Source of the DNA: Kiritimatiellia bacterium
GTDB lineage: Bacteria > Verrucomicrobiota > Kiritimatiellia > RFP12 > UBA1067
Assembly: GCA_016296065.1 (NCBI GenBank)
Contig: JAEDKA010000010.1
Coordinates: 13,154-77,153, forward strand
Reading direction: 5' to 3'
DNA length: 64,000 nucleotides
Made by a program: the position numbers and the translations under genes. The notes under the pieces are model-generated. The model had not been told where the DNA came from, ran no database searches, and worked only from the letters and a program-made list of their open reading frames with translations. Position 1 is the stretch's first letter, and each line of letters starts with the position of its first letter. Shown here piece by piece: positions 18,093-27,376 of this stretch.

Positions 18093-19529
18093 TCACAGCG
18101 CGGCGAGCTTCTGGGCGACGAGCTTTCCGACGATCTTCGGGTCGGCCTTGCCCTTCGAGAGCTTCATGACCTGTCCGACGAAGAACCCCGCCGCGGCCTT
18201 CTTTCCATTCTTGAAGTCCTGCACCGGCCCCGGGTTCGCCGCGATCGCCTGGTCGACGAACGCCTCGAGCGCGCCCGTGTCGCTCACAGCGCCAAGCCCG
18301 CGCTCCTTCACGATCGCCTCCGGGTCGCCGCCCTTCTCGAAGATCTCGGGGAGGAGCTCCTTCAGCGTCGGACCGTTGATCGTCCCTGCGGCCGCGAGCT
18401 TGACGAGCGCCGCGAGCGCGGCAGGCGCCATCGCGCACTCGCCGATGGACTTTCCGCTCGCGTTCATGAGCGCCATGACGTCCGACATGTACAGGTTGCA
18501 GAGCTGCTTCGCCGTCTTCTTGTCGAGCCCCTTCGCCGCGGCCTCGAAATAGTCCGCGTTCGCCTTGTGCTGCGAGAGGACCTCCGCGTCGTACTCGGCG
18601 ATGCCGTATTCCTCGATCATCCTCGCGCGGCGCGCCTCTGGCTTCTCGGGGAGGAGCTTGCGCCACTCCTCGACGACCTCCGCCGAAAGCTCGACCGGAA
18701 CGAGGTCCGGCTCCGGGAAGTAGCGGTAGTCGTGCGCATTCTCCTTCGAGCGCATGGAGGCGGTCTCCATCGCCTCGGGATCCCACCTGCGCGTCTCCTG
18801 CACGATCGGTATGGAATGCGCCATGCATTCGCGCTGGCGCCTCGCCTCGTACTCGAGCGCGGCGTGTATGCCGCTGAACGAGTTCATGTTCTTGATCTCG
18901 ACCTTCGTGCCGAGCTTCGTCTCGCCCTTCGGACGTATCGAGATGTTGACGTCCGAGCGCATGTTGCCCTCCTCGAGGTTGCAGTCGGAGACGCCCGCGT
19001 ACACGAGCATCTCCTTGAGCGCCGTCAGGTAGGCGATAGCGTCGTCCGCCGACTCCATGTCCGGCTCGGAGACGATCTCCATGAGCGGCGTGCCGCCGCG
19101 GTTGAAGTCGACGCCCGAGGTCGTGGCATAGTGGTTGATCTTCGCCGCGTCCTCCTCGAGGTGGATGTGGTTGATGCGGATGAACTTCTTCGTCCCGTCC
19201 GCGCGCGTGATCTCGACGCCTCCTCCGATGCAGAGGGGATTGCCGTTCTCGGATATCTGGTAGTCCTTCGCCATGTCCGGATAGAAGTAGTTCTTCCGGT
19301 CGAAGGTCGCGTGGCGGTTCACCTCGCAGCCGAGCATCATTCCGCTCATGACGGTGAGCTTGACCGCCTCCTTGTTCATGACGGGCAGCGCGCCCGGGTA
19401 GCCCAGGCACACCGGGCATACGTTCGTGTTCGGCTCGCAGCCGGTCTTCAGAAGGCAGCTGCAGAACATCTTCGTGCGCGTCTTCAGCTGGACGTGCGTC
19501 TCAAGTCCGATCGTGTTCTCGAATTCCAT
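18093..19529 (-). CDS. gatB: Asp-tRNA(Asn)/Glu-tRNA(Gln) amidotransferase subunit B
   Basis: 478 residues, typical GatB length. It opens FENTIGLETHVQLKTRTKMFC and holds the zinc-site cysteines (CSCLLKTGCEPNTNVCPVCLGYPG), DRKNYFYPDMAKDYQISE and NRGGTPLMEIVSEPD. The C-terminal YqeY-like tail domain is present. It transamidates misacylated Glu-tRNA(Gln) with GatA and GatC, neither of which is in this window. TGGTATAAT lies eight nt before the ATG, so a leaderless message is likely. A palindrome of the GCGG-CCGC family sits at its 3-prime end (18078-18096). Confidence 0.95.
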   Translation of the reverse strand: MEFENTIGLETHVQLKTRTKMFCSCLLKTGCEPNTNVCPVCLGYPGALPVMNKEAVKLTVMSGMMLGCEVNRHATFDRKNYFYPDMAKDYQISENGNPLCIGGGVEITRADGTKKFIRINHIHLEEDAAKINHYATTSGVDFNRGGTPLMEIVSEPDMESADDAIAYLTALKEMLVYAGVSDCNLEEGNMRSDVNISIRPKGETKLGTKVEIKNMNSFSGIHAALEYEARRQRECMAHSIPIVQETRRWDPEAMETASMRSKENAHDYRYFPEPDLVPVELSAEVVEEWRKLLPEKPEARRARMIEEYGIAEYDAEVLSQHKANADYFEAAAKGLDKKTAKQLCNLYMSDVMALMNASGKSIGECAMAPAALAALVKLAAAGTINGPTLKELLPEIFEKGGDPEAIVKERGLGAVSDTGALEAFVDQAIAANPGPVQDFKNGKKAAAGFFVGQVMKLSKGKADPKIVGKLVAQKLAAL

Positions 19530-19546
19530 ATCCGAACATTATACCA
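19530..19546 (-). promoter_or_regulatory. Promoter of gatB
   Basis: The extended -10 TGGTATAAT (hexamer 19543-19538) lies eight nt upstream of the gatB start codon. No Shine-Dalgarno sequence fits between them. Confidence 0.65.
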
Positions 19547-19896
19547 AATATTCGCTGCCCTATGGGCACGGGATCTACCGGGTTGGACAGGGTTTACGCA
19601 TTTGAACTTACGCGCGTCAGGCGGCATGGTCTCTGGCTGTCCGAGCCGAAACTTCCCTTAGTGTGCAAATGTGCAAGTGTGCAAACGGTCAGCGGTCAGC
19701 AGTCCAGCGCCAGCACCGTAGCCGCCCCTTGCGGGCGCCGACGACCCATGGGGAAGTCGGCAGGCCGAGCGCAAGCGAGAGCCGAGTGCTGAAGGCGGGA
19801 GCGGGACTGTGCCGCGGATTGCTATGCTGTCAGCATTTCGAGCCTCGCTTCCCTTGACAGGGCCGCGAAAATTCTCCGGGGATTTCGTCCGGACAG
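19547..19896. other. Intergenic region with short direct repeats, no gene seen
   Basis: No convincing reading frame is present in this 350-nt gap. It holds GTGCAAAT / GTGCAAGT / GTGCAAAC triplicates near 19662-19690 and a GGTCAGC duplication next to them. These look like slipped-strand or remnant sequence. No terminator with a T-run was found for the hydrolase gene that begins upstream at 21462. Confidence 0.5.
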
Positions 19897-21462
19897 CTAC
19901 TTGGACGCTGCCGGGATCGTCGGAAGCACGAGATGAGATTCGCCCCGCACAAGCCGCGTCGTCGCTGCGTCCTTAGCCTTCTCGTAGTGCGGCGAGTTGG
20001 AACCCGCGATCTCTACGCGGATTCTGTGCCCCTTCCTGAAGACATAGCTCGTGATGTCCACGCGGAAGTCGAGCTTTGTGGGCGCGTCCGCGGCAAATGC
20101 GCCGCGGCAGATCGAGTCGAGAACATTGTACGGCGTGCCGTCAGGATAGACATCGACGAGCTTAACCGCGACGTCAGCAATCCCGGCCGTGGACTTCGCC
20201 ACGATCGACGCCATGACGTTCCCCGTCACCTCGAGGTCTTCGTCCAGCACGTCCGCCGTATAGGACAGCACGTCGGCGCGCGCCTCGATCTCGGCCTGCG
20301 AGAACTGTCCGCCATTCAGGATGATGCGTCCGCCCTTCGTCGGGACGGGATTCGCCGGATCGTACTTGAACGAATCCTCGCCCGGCGCGCCCTTCGGCGC
20401 GTCGAAGGACAGCGCACGGCCCTCGCCGAAGTAGAGCTTCCTGTACTCGGTGCGCCTGAGCGGCCACTCGTTCTCGTAGCGCCAGACATTCGCGCCCATC
20501 ACGAATATCTGCATCTTCCCCGGAAGCTTCGCCGTCTCGCTCGCGCGGCCTTCCAGCGCGGAGCGGAGTAACTCGTTCTCCATATCCTCGGTGACTGCCG
20601 CGCCTTCTACCTTCGAATAGTCGATCTCCGGCTTGTCGAACGTGTTGACGCCGTGGCTCCAAGGTCCGACGCGAAGGAACGAGCCCTCCGGCATCAGCGC
20701 GAACGACTCGAAGGTGTCCGTTCCCAGCATGTCGAACCATCCCGCCTGGTAGAGCGCGCGTCCCTTAGCCGCCGAAAGGTTCCTCAGATCGCAGCGCGAC
20801 ACCCAGTAGGGGTCATTGCGGTCCGAATGGCGAGTCAGCTCCTCCCAGCTCTCTGGCGAGCCAAAGCCGGAATGCCACTTCTGGAAGAACTCCGGAATCA
20901 GCACCCCGCCTGGCGCGTAGTTGATCGAATACGGGTTGAAGGTGATGACGGACGGCGCACAGGCGACAAGCGCTGGGTTTCCGCTCCTAAGGCAGGCGAG
21001 CTGCGTGTTGCCGGGGTAAGATCCGCCGACGGTCACTACTCGGCCGTTGGACCACGGCTGCGCAGCAATCCACTTCAGAAGATCTTCCGCATCGTCCACA
21101 AGGCGTCCTTCCCACGGCTCGAACACGCCCTCGGAATGGCAGCATCCGCGGCAGTCCACCGCAAGCGTCGCAACGCCCCACTCCTCCGCGCGGTCCGCAG
21201 ACCACGGCCTCTCGCCGCCCGTCGCCTTGTAGGGCGAGAAAGACATGAAGCAGCCTATCTTCTCCGCGCGGTTCGTCGGAAGATACAAGTCGCCCGCGAG
21301 GTTCACGCCGTCGCGCATGGGGATCTTCACGTCGTTGAAGAACTCTGCGGACGCCACTCCCGCCAGCGGAAGGCAAGTCAGCATGGCCAGCGCAACGCCC
21401 CGCACGACAATTGCCTTGCCCGCAGTATTCGAAGCTAAAATCCAATTCTTGTCGTTCATCAT
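19897..21462 (-). CDS. CocE/NonD family (X-Pro dipeptidyl-peptidase S15-like) secreted hydrolase
   Basis: 521 residues. A signal peptide follows the start (ASNTAGKAIVVRGVALAM to GVASAEF). The alpha/beta-hydrolase core opens VKIPMRDGVNLAGDLYLP, with the nucleophile Ser in VTVGGSYPGN and the oxyanion-region tyrosine in SFSPYKATGG. The C-terminal jelly-roll of this family is present (YTADVLDEDLEVTGNVMA, RIEVAGSNSPHYEKAKD-like end). Members cleave acyl esters, cephalosporin-type esters or X-Pro peptides; the substrate is not readable. The start at 21462 is preceded by GGAG at proper spacing; nearby ATGs at 21468 and 21459 are alternatives. TATAAT lies about 40 nt upstream. It contains a dyad at 20089-20106. 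Confidence 0.85.
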   Translation of the reverse strand: MMNDKNWILASNTAGKAIVVRGVALAMLTCLPLAGVASAEFFNDVKIPMRDGVNLAGDLYLPTNRAEKIGCFMSFSPYKATGGERPWSADRAEEWGVATLAVDCRGCCHSEGVFEPWEGRLVDDAEDLLKWIAAQPWSNGRVVTVGGSYPGNTQLACLRSGNPALVACAPSVITFNPYSINYAPGGVLIPEFFQKWHSGFGSPESWEELTRHSDRNDPYWVSRCDLRNLSAAKGRALYQAGWFDMLGTDTFESFALMPEGSFLRVGPWSHGVNTFDKPEIDYSKVEGAAVTEDMENELLRSALEGRASETAKLPGKMQIFVMGANVWRYENEWPLRRTEYRKLYFGEGRALSFDAPKGAPGEDSFKYDPANPVPTKGGRIILNGGQFSQAEIEARADVLSYTADVLDEDLEVTGNVMASIVAKSTAGIADVAVKLVDVYPDGTPYNVLDSICRGAFAADAPTKLDFRVDITSYVFRKGHRIRVEIAGSNSPHYEKAKDAATTRLVRGESHLVLPTIPAASK

Positions 21463-21554
21463 CTGCATCTCCAATCCCAGTTGTGGTTGTTCTGCGGACA
21501 TTATACAATATCCTTCGCGTTTTGGCACTTATACGAAAGTATCTCGCCTTACCA

Positions 21555-21590
21555 TTGCCAGAATCGGAGCATAAGAGTATAATATGCGAA
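21555..21590 (+). promoter_or_regulatory. Promoter of the Ehr (hydrogenase-4-like) operon
   Basis: TTGCCA (21555-21560), a 17-nt spacer and TATAAT (21578-21583) form a near-consensus sigma-70 promoter. The ATG at 21584 directly abuts the -10, so transcription would begin inside that codon region and translation must start downstream, at GTG 21614. Confidence 0.7.
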
Positions 21591-21613
21591 TTTTTCAAAC
21601 TGGAATACTAATC

Positions 21614-23308
21614 GTGCAGACAAAACTACTCTTCACATTGCCTATTGCAATCGTCGGCGCGGCGGCCGCGCTGCATGCGACCGCCTACCTTCACGGCGAG
21701 GCGAAAAAGCATCTTTTCCGCTTCTGGGCCTTCTTTCTGGCAACTTTGGCGTCCATGCTTGCCGTCGTCTACGCGCCCGGGAAGATTTCATTCCTCCTCG
21801 CCTGGGAGGTAATGGGGCTGTCCTCGGCCGGACTCGTCGCCTTCGAAAACACCGAGAAGCCCGTGCGCAGGGCGACATGGATCTACCTCCTCGCGTGTCA
21901 CGCGGGCGCGTGCGCGCTCATGCTCGCGGGCGTGCTCCTCAATAGTCCGGACGCCTTTCTCGCCGCTTTCTTCTGCGCAATCGTCGGTTTCGGACTCAAG
22001 ATAGGCTTCCCGCCGTTCCACGTGTGGCTCCCTGAAGCGCATCCCGCCGCCCCGGCCCCCGCCTCCGCTGTCATGTCCGGCGCGATGATCCCCCTCGGCT
22101 TCTACGGCCTTCTCAACTTTTTCTGGCCAGTCAGCACAGTCGTTCCATACAACACGACCGCCGGTCTCACCCTTATCGCGCTCGGTGTCGCCGGGGCAAT
22201 AGGCGGAATCCTCTTCGCCCTCCCGCAGGTCAACCTGAAGAAGCTCCTCGCCTTCTCGTCCGTCGAGAACATGGGCGTAATCGCCATGGGCCTCGGCCTC
22301 TCCCTTGTTGCTGACTCGCGCGACGGCGGCTCGCTCTTTTCCGAAATCCACGTCCTCGCCATCACTGGCGCGCTTGTGCACGTCCTGAACCACGCGCTCC
22401 TCAAGGGCGCGCTCTTCCTCGGCGCAGGCTCTGTCCTGCGCCAGACGGGGACGCTCGATCAGGACAGGCTCGGCGGACTCATGAAGCGCATGCCCTTCAC
22501 CGGCACGCTCTTCACCCTCAACGCGCTCGGCCTCGCGGGGCTTCCCCCGCTCAATGGCTTCCTCGGCGAGCTTCTCATCTACACTGCCGGATTCCTCGCC
22601 GTCAGGTCCGGCAGCCCCCTGCTCGTCGCCGCCGGATTCACCGTGCTCGCGGCGCTCGCCTTCACCGGCGGACTCGCCGCGGCGGCCTACTGCAAGGCCA
22701 TCGGCGCGACCTTCCTCGGCGAGCCGCGCAGCAAAGCCGCCGCAGACGCCATCGAGACGCCGAAGCGCATGTGGATAGCCCAGCTCGCGCTGTTCCTCGG
22801 TTCCGTGGCGATGATCCCTGGAACGATCTTCATCGTCCACAAGTTCGCCGTCGGCATAGGCGAAAACATCCTCCTCACCGCCGCGACGATCGGTGGCGCG
22901 CTCGTCCTGCTCACCGCCGCGCTCGTCGGACTGCGCCGATTCCTGTGTCCGCGCGGAGCGGACAAGCCGCAATGCCCTACCTGGGACTGCGGCTACCACG
23001 AGCCGACCGCGCGCATGGCCTACACAGCGACCGCGTTCACGCAGCCGCTCGCGGACCTCTTCGCGTTCGCGCTCAAGCCACGCAAGCACCTGATTCCGTT
23101 CAAGGGACATCCCGCCGCGCCGACGGACGCAGCGCTCGTCACCGAGACGGACGACCGCGCGCTGGCGGGCTTCTGGCGTCCGCTCTTCACCTTCTTCGCC
23201 CGCGCCTTCCAGCGCGCGCATCTCCTCCAGAGCGGATCGCTCCATCTCTACATACTTCTCATCCTCATCACGGTTGTCGTTCTTCTCGTCGCCGCCTTCG
23301 CATCATGA
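21614..23308 (+). CDS. Ehr/hydrogenase-4 membrane subunit B-like (NuoL/HyfB family)
   Basis: 564 residues with about 14-16 membrane segments. The antiporter-like motifs are present: Glu in AWEVMGLSS, Lys in GLKIGFPPFHVWLPEAHP, Lys in LKKLLAFSSVENMG and the discontinuous-helix HALLKGALFL. The C-terminal block WDCGYHEPTARMAYTATAF is the signature of HyfB/HycC and not NuoL. It probably forms a proton- or sodium-translocating channel. GTG 21614 is preferred because the promoter -10 abuts the earlier ATG (21584). It overlaps the next gene by ATGA. First gene of six in a compact operon. Confidence 0.88.
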   Translation: MQTKLLFTLPIAIVGAAAALHATAYLHGEAKKHLFRFWAFFLATLASMLAVVYAPGKISFLLAWEVMGLSSAGLVAFENTEKPVRRATWIYLLACHAGACALMLAGVLLNSPDAFLAAFFCAIVGFGLKIGFPPFHVWLPEAHPAAPAPASAVMSGAMIPLGFYGLLNFFWPVSTVVPYNTTAGLTLIALGVAGAIGGILFALPQVNLKKLLAFSSVENMGVIAMGLGLSLVADSRDGGSLFSEIHVLAITGALVHVLNHALLKGALFLGAGSVLRQTGTLDQDRLGGLMKRMPFTGTLFTLNALGLAGLPPLNGFLGELLIYTAGFLAVRSGSPLLVAAGFTVLAALAFTGGLAAAAYCKAIGATFLGEPRSKAAADAIETPKRMWIAQLALFLGSVAMIPGTIFIVHKFAVGIGENILLTAATIGGALVLLTAALVGLRRFLCPRGADKPQCPTWDCGYHEPTARMAYTATAFTQPLADLFAFALKPRKHLIPFKGHPAAPTDAALVTETDDRALAGFWRPLFTFFARAFQRAHLLQSGSLHLYILLILITVVVLLVAAFAS

Positions 23309-24207
23309 ACATACTCACCTTCCTCCTGGCGGCGCTGCTCGCGCCGCTTCTCCCCGGCATCGTCAACCAGACGAAGGCGTTCTTCGCGGGACGCCGCGGT
23401 CCGGGGTTGTTCCGCCTCTACTTCGACCTCGCGAAGCTCATGCGCAAGTCATGTCCGCGCTCCACGACATCGACGTGGCTCTTCGACATCGCGCCGTCCG
23501 TCTCGCTCGCTGCGACGGCAATCGCGGCGATGCTCTTCCCGTGGGGGCCCGGACACGGCGCGTTCGCAAGCGCAAGCGCGGCGCTGTTCTTCTACCTTCT
23601 CGGCACAGGACGCTTCTTCACGGTTCTCGGAGCGCTGGATACCGGCAGCGCGTTCGAGGGAATGGGCGCGAGCCGCGAGGTCCAGTTCTCGGCCCTCGTC
23701 GAGCCGATCGTGTTCGTCATTCTCGGCTTCCTCGTCTGCCTCTCGGGCGACGTCAATCTCCCTGGGATGCTCGGCGACTACGACGGCGGGGCATGGACGC
23801 ACCACGCGTTCTCGCTCATCCTGATCGCCGTCGCCTTCTTCACTATTCTCCTCTGCGAGAACTGCCGCGTGCCGTTCGACGATCCGGAGACGCATCTTGA
23901 GCTCACGATGATCCACGAGGCGATGATCCTCGACAACGCCGGACCCGACCTCGCCTTCATCCTCTACGGCGCCGCGCTCAAGTTCGAACTCCTCGCCGCG
24001 TTCCTCGTTGCGATGCTCGTTCCGAAGCTCTCAATCGGGCCGGAGGCGAAGACCTCCGTCCTCTTCGGCGGAATCCTCGCGACGGCCGTGCTCGTCGGAA
24101 TAGTCGAATCCGTGATCGCGCGCATGCGCTTCCTAAAGACGCCGCAAGTCCTCCTCGGCACTCTGATGGTCGCGACGCTAGGGGCAGTCCTTTACATACT
24201 TTTCTAA
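23305..24207 (+). CDS. Ehr/hydrogenase-4 membrane subunit C-like (NuoH/HyfC family)
   Basis: 300 residues, about eight membrane segments. It has the family motifs FAGRRGPG near the N-terminus, GSAFEGMGASREVQFSALVE in mid-protein, and CRVPFDDPETHLELTMIHEA on the cytoplasmic loop that contacts the quinone or cluster module. The last motif is of the HyfC/HycD type and differs from NuoH. This subunit links the peripheral redox arm to the ion-pumping arm. The ATG overlaps the upstream stop as ATGA. All parts expected for a working subunit are visible. Confidence 0.9.
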   Translation: MNILTFLLAALLAPLLPGIVNQTKAFFAGRRGPGLFRLYFDLAKLMRKSCPRSTTSTWLFDIAPSVSLAATAIAAMLFPWGPGHGAFASASAALFFYLLGTGRFFTVLGALDTGSAFEGMGASREVQFSALVEPIVFVILGFLVCLSGDVNLPGMLGDYDGGAWTHHAFSLILIAVAFFTILLCENCRVPFDDPETHLELTMIHEAMILDNAGPDLAFILYGAALKFELLAAFLVAMLVPKLSIGPEAKTSVLFGGILATAVLVGIVESVIARMRFLKTPQVLLGTLMVATLGAVLYILF

Positions 24208-24217
24208 GGAGACCCAA

Positions 24218-24904
24218 ATGACTTCCACAGCAGAAATTCTTCTCGCGCTTTTCCTCCTGACGAACATCGTGCTCGCGGGCACGGGACGCCTCCGCCAGGC
24301 GATACGCCTCGTCGCGGTCCAGGGATGGATGGTCGGGCTATTGCCGATACTCCTCTGGAACTGGACGGACGCCGGAGCGCCGGGCTTCAGGGTATGGGCC
24401 GTGGCCTTCGTCAACGGCGCGGTAAAGGGAGTGGCGCTTCCGCTCCTGCTGCGCTACGCAGCGGACAGGGCCAAGGCCAACTTCGAGCTCGAGCCGCTCG
24501 TAGGATTCCGCCTCTCGCAGGTCATCGCGTTCGCCATCGCGTCCGCGAGCTTCGCGATCGGGAAAGCCCTCCACATCCACGAGACAGTCGCCTCCGAACT
24601 CGCGATCCCCGTCGCGTTCACGACGATGGGCACGGGGCTCTTCCTCATCTGCGCGCGGCGCAAGGCCATAACGCAGGTCCTCGGATTCCTCGCCTTCGAA
24701 AACGGAATAGCCGTCTTCGGCTCGGGCATACTGCTCGAATACGGACTCGTCGTCGAACTTGGCATCCTGCTGGACGTCTTCGTCCTCGTCTTCGTCCTCG
24801 GCATCGCGATCTACCAGATCAACCGGACATTCTCGTCCATAGACACGGACAGGCTCAACGCGCTTGGAGACGTGCACCTTATGCACAGGCACCAGTCGAA
24901 CTGA
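24218..24904 (+). CDS. Ehr/hydrogenase-4 membrane subunit E-like (HyfE family)
   Basis: 228 residues with about seven membrane segments. Its length and hydrophobic pattern match HyfE, which is NuoK-like with an extra N-terminal part. Recognisable stretches are LLPILLWNW, FLAFENGIAVFGSGILLEYG and FVLGIAIYQINRTFSSIDTDRLNAL near the C-terminus. It completes the membrane arm between the NuoH-like and NuoN-like subunits. The gene starts 10 nt after the previous stop with AAGGAG upstream. Confidence 0.85.
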   Translation: MTSTAEILLALFLLTNIVLAGTGRLRQAIRLVAVQGWMVGLLPILLWNWTDAGAPGFRVWAVAFVNGAVKGVALPLLLRYAADRAKANFELEPLVGFRLSQVIAFAIASASFAIGKALHIHETVASELAIPVAFTTMGTGLFLICARRKAITQVLGFLAFENGIAVFGSGILLEYGLVVELGILLDVFVLVFVLGIAIYQINRTFSSIDTDRLNALGDVHLMHRHQSN

Positions 24905-24947
24905 AACGCGGACAACAGTCAAAGACGAATTGAGGAATTAAGAAACC

Positions 24948-26213
24948 ATGATTTCAACCCTACAGAAACTGCTGCTCGCTCTCACGTCCGTCCTGTTCGT
25001 CGCCGACCTCGTGCAGAGCGTGTTCTACATCCGCGAGGCCGACCGCCGCGAAGGCGGCGACCACATGTCCCACCGGACGTACTACATCTGCCTCTCGGCG
25101 TTCTTCGGGGCGATGGTATTCGCGCTCCTTTCCCCGAGCCTGCCGCTCATGTGGGTCGCGGTGGAGCTTACGACTCTCGTCTCCGCGCCGCTCATCGCAT
25201 ACCACCGGAGCCGCGGCGCCCTTGAGGCGATGTGGAAGTACCTTCTCATATGCTCCATCGGAATCGGCCTCGCCCTCTTCGGCACCATGCTCGTTATGCA
25301 CGCCGTGGAACTCCAGGAGAAAGGCGTGGCAGAAGGCTGCCGCATGTGGTTCAAGGTCGGCTTCGTCTTCATTCTCGCAGGCTACGGAACAAAGACAGGC
25401 CTCGCGCCCTTCCACACCTGGCTCCCCGACGCCCACTCCGAAGCCCCCGCTCCCGTATCGGCGCTTCTCTCGGGTGCGCTTCTCAACTGCTCGTTCTTCG
25501 CAATCGCGCGCTTCCGCGAGATAATGCCCGCGGAAATCGCTGGCTTCTGCGACGCGGCGATGATCTTCTTCGGCATCATATCCGTCGCGGTCGCGGCGAT
25601 CTTCATGGTGCGGCAGACCGACTTCAAGCGCCTACTCGCCTACTCGTCCGTCGAGCACATGGGACTTATCGTCATACTGTTCGCGCTCTTCATGCGCACG
25701 CCGGCCGACCCCGGCAGAGGCGTTCTGATATCCTGCGGGGAAATCGTAGGCGACGCCGTTCTCGGCCTAGCGCTCCTCGCGCACATCGTCTTCCACTCAC
25801 TGACGAAGACGATGCTCTTCCAGACGGCAGGCAACCTTCTCCTCGCCTTCGGAACGCGCGCGATCGCGTCCGTGCAGGGACTCGGCGTCTCCATGAAGGG
25901 ACACTCCGCGCTGTGGATCGTCGGCGTCCTCTTCATCTGCGGAATGCCGCCGTCGGTCCTGTTTGCCTCCGAACTCGGGCTTGTCGTCTCCGCGCCCTTC
26001 TGGATGTCCGTGCTCGTCCTCGCGCTTCTCTTCGTCGTATTCGCCGCGATGATGAAGGTCGCGCTCGCGATGACGATGGGCACTCCGGTCACGAAGCCGG
26101 AGCCCGTTCCGGGAAAGATGTTAATCGTCCCCTTCACCCTGCTCGCCATCCTCGTGGCGTCCGGCGTCCTGGCCTGCATATGCATTTCGATTCCCGGGGC
26201 CTGGCACAACTGA
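24948..26213 (+). CDS. Ehr/hydrogenase-4 membrane subunit F-like (NuoM/NuoN/HyfF family)
   Basis: 421 residues, about 12 membrane segments, second antiporter-like subunit of the operon. It carries GTKTGLAPFHTWLPDAHSE, KRLLAYSSVEHMGLIV and FHSLTKTMLFQTAGN, which hold the conserved Lys and His of the ion path. It is shorter than HyfF of Escherichia coli. Paired with the HyfB-like subunit it gives the complex at least two potential ion channels. It follows the HyfE-like gene after 43 nt with a GAGGAATTAAG site near the ATG. Confidence 0.87.
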   Translation: MISTLQKLLLALTSVLFVADLVQSVFYIREADRREGGDHMSHRTYYICLSAFFGAMVFALLSPSLPLMWVAVELTTLVSAPLIAYHRSRGALEAMWKYLLICSIGIGLALFGTMLVMHAVELQEKGVAEGCRMWFKVGFVFILAGYGTKTGLAPFHTWLPDAHSEAPAPVSALLSGALLNCSFFAIARFREIMPAEIAGFCDAAMIFFGIISVAVAAIFMVRQTDFKRLLAYSSVEHMGLIVILFALFMRTPADPGRGVLISCGEIVGDAVLGLALLAHIVFHSLTKTMLFQTAGNLLLAFGTRAIASVQGLGVSMKGHSALWIVGVLFICGMPPSVLFASELGLVVSAPFWMSVLVLALLFVVFAAMMKVALAMTMGTPVTKPEPVPGKMLIVPFTLLAILVASGVLACICISIPGAWHN

Positions 26214-26229
26214 CAGAAAGGCACCTTCA

Positions 26230-27372
26230 ATGACCGAGACAAAGATATTTGAAACTGCCGCTGAAGCGAACGCCTTTCTCGATTCGCTCGGCGGATATGT
26301 CGATCCGAAGGCCGTGTCGCCGCTCAAGGGAGAGTCCGCGCACGAAGTCGCCGTCGGACCAGTTCACGCCGGCGTCATCGAGCCGGGGCATTTCCGGTTC
26401 CAGTGCATGGGCGAGGATGTATACAACCTCCAGATATTCCTCGGCTACCAGCATCGCGGCGTTGAGGATGCAATTGCCGCGGCGGACGGAAACCGCTCCC
26501 GCCAGATCGCCCTCGCCGAGACGTGCGCGGGCGACACCTCGATCGCGGCGGCGACATGCTTCTCCGAGATCTGCGAGGCGCGCGACGGGAAGCATCCGAC
26601 GGACGAAGACCTTCGCCTGCGCGAACTGCTGCTCGAGCTCGAGCGCGTCGCCAACCACGTCGGCGACCTCGGCGCACTCGCAGGCGACGTCGCGTTCCTT
26701 CCGACGGCGTCGTTCTGCGGACGCATCCGCGGCGAATACCTCAACATGACGGCGCTCGTCTGCGGAAACCGCTTCGGACGCAACGCCGTCGTTCCGGGCG
26801 GAATGCGCGTGGCGCTGACGGACGAAAAAAAGGCGAAGCTCACTGAGTGGATCGCGCGCACAAAGAAGGATCTCGACGGCGCGCTGAGGCTCATGTTCGA
26901 GGAGCCGACGGTGCTTGAGCGGCTCGAAGGCACAGGCGTCGTTCCAAAGGAGACCGCAGAGGAAATCGGGCTCGTCGGCGTCGCGCGGCGCGCTAGCGTT
27001 GAGCTACAAGGCGACGTCCTTTCGCGCGCACTGGTGCGCCGCATGGAGATAGACGAGGCGCATGCTCGCATAACCGAAATTCTCCTCGACGCCAGAAACC
27101 GCGCGGAAGATGCGTCCCGCCGCGCCACTCCCCAAGGAGATGCGGCGTCCCGCCGCGTCACAACAATCGTCGCAACCGTCAACGCCTGGCGCGGTCCGCT
27201 CGTCCACGCGGCGCTCTTCGGCGAAGACGGGGCGATGCTCCGCTACAAGATCGTAGATCCGTCCGCCCACAACTGGCAGGGACTTGCCTACGCTCTTCGC
27301 GGCGAACAGATATCGAACTTCCCGATCTGCAACAAATCATTCAACCTCTCCTACTGCGGAACTGACAGGTGA
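26230..27372 (+). CDS. Ehr large subunit: NiFe-hydrogenase/NuoD-like but without nickel ligands
   Basis: 380 residues, fold of group 4 hydrogenase large subunits and NuoD, shown by HFRFQCMGEDVYNLQIFLGYQHRG and LLLELERVANHVGDLGALAGD. In a hydrogenase two Cys-x2-Cys pairs bind nickel. Here the first site reads AETCAGDTSIA, with no such pair, and the C-terminal site reads SFNLSYCGTDR where hydrogenases have a DPCxxC form, so both cysteines are replaced (Ser and Gly in an ungapped comparison). This is the mark of Ehr complexes. A duplicated GC-rich element (27109-27129 and 27139-27161) is inserted in frame near residue 300 (DASRRATPQGDAASRR). No maturation genes are nearby. Confidence 0.85.
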   Translation: MTETKIFETAAEANAFLDSLGGYVDPKAVSPLKGESAHEVAVGPVHAGVIEPGHFRFQCMGEDVYNLQIFLGYQHRGVEDAIAAADGNRSRQIALAETCAGDTSIAAATCFSEICEARDGKHPTDEDLRLRELLLELERVANHVGDLGALAGDVAFLPTASFCGRIRGEYLNMTALVCGNRFGRNAVVPGGMRVALTDEKKAKLTEWIARTKKDLDGALRLMFEEPTVLERLEGTGVVPKETAEEIGLVGVARRASVELQGDVLSRALVRRMEIDEAHARITEILLDARNRAEDASRRATPQGDAASRRVTTIVATVNAWRGPLVHAALFGEDGAMLRYKIVDPSAHNWQGLAYALRGEQISNFPICNKSFNLSYCGTDR

Positions 27373-27376
27373 CACC

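Noticed and set aside
18033..19661. Open frame antisense to gatB
   Set aside because: Same reason; the opposite strand encodes a complete GatB.
21584..21613. ATG at 21584 as start of the first Ehr subunit
   Set aside because: It directly touches the -10 of a good promoter (TTGCCA-17-TATAAT), so it would lie upstream of the transcription start; GTG 21614 is preferred.
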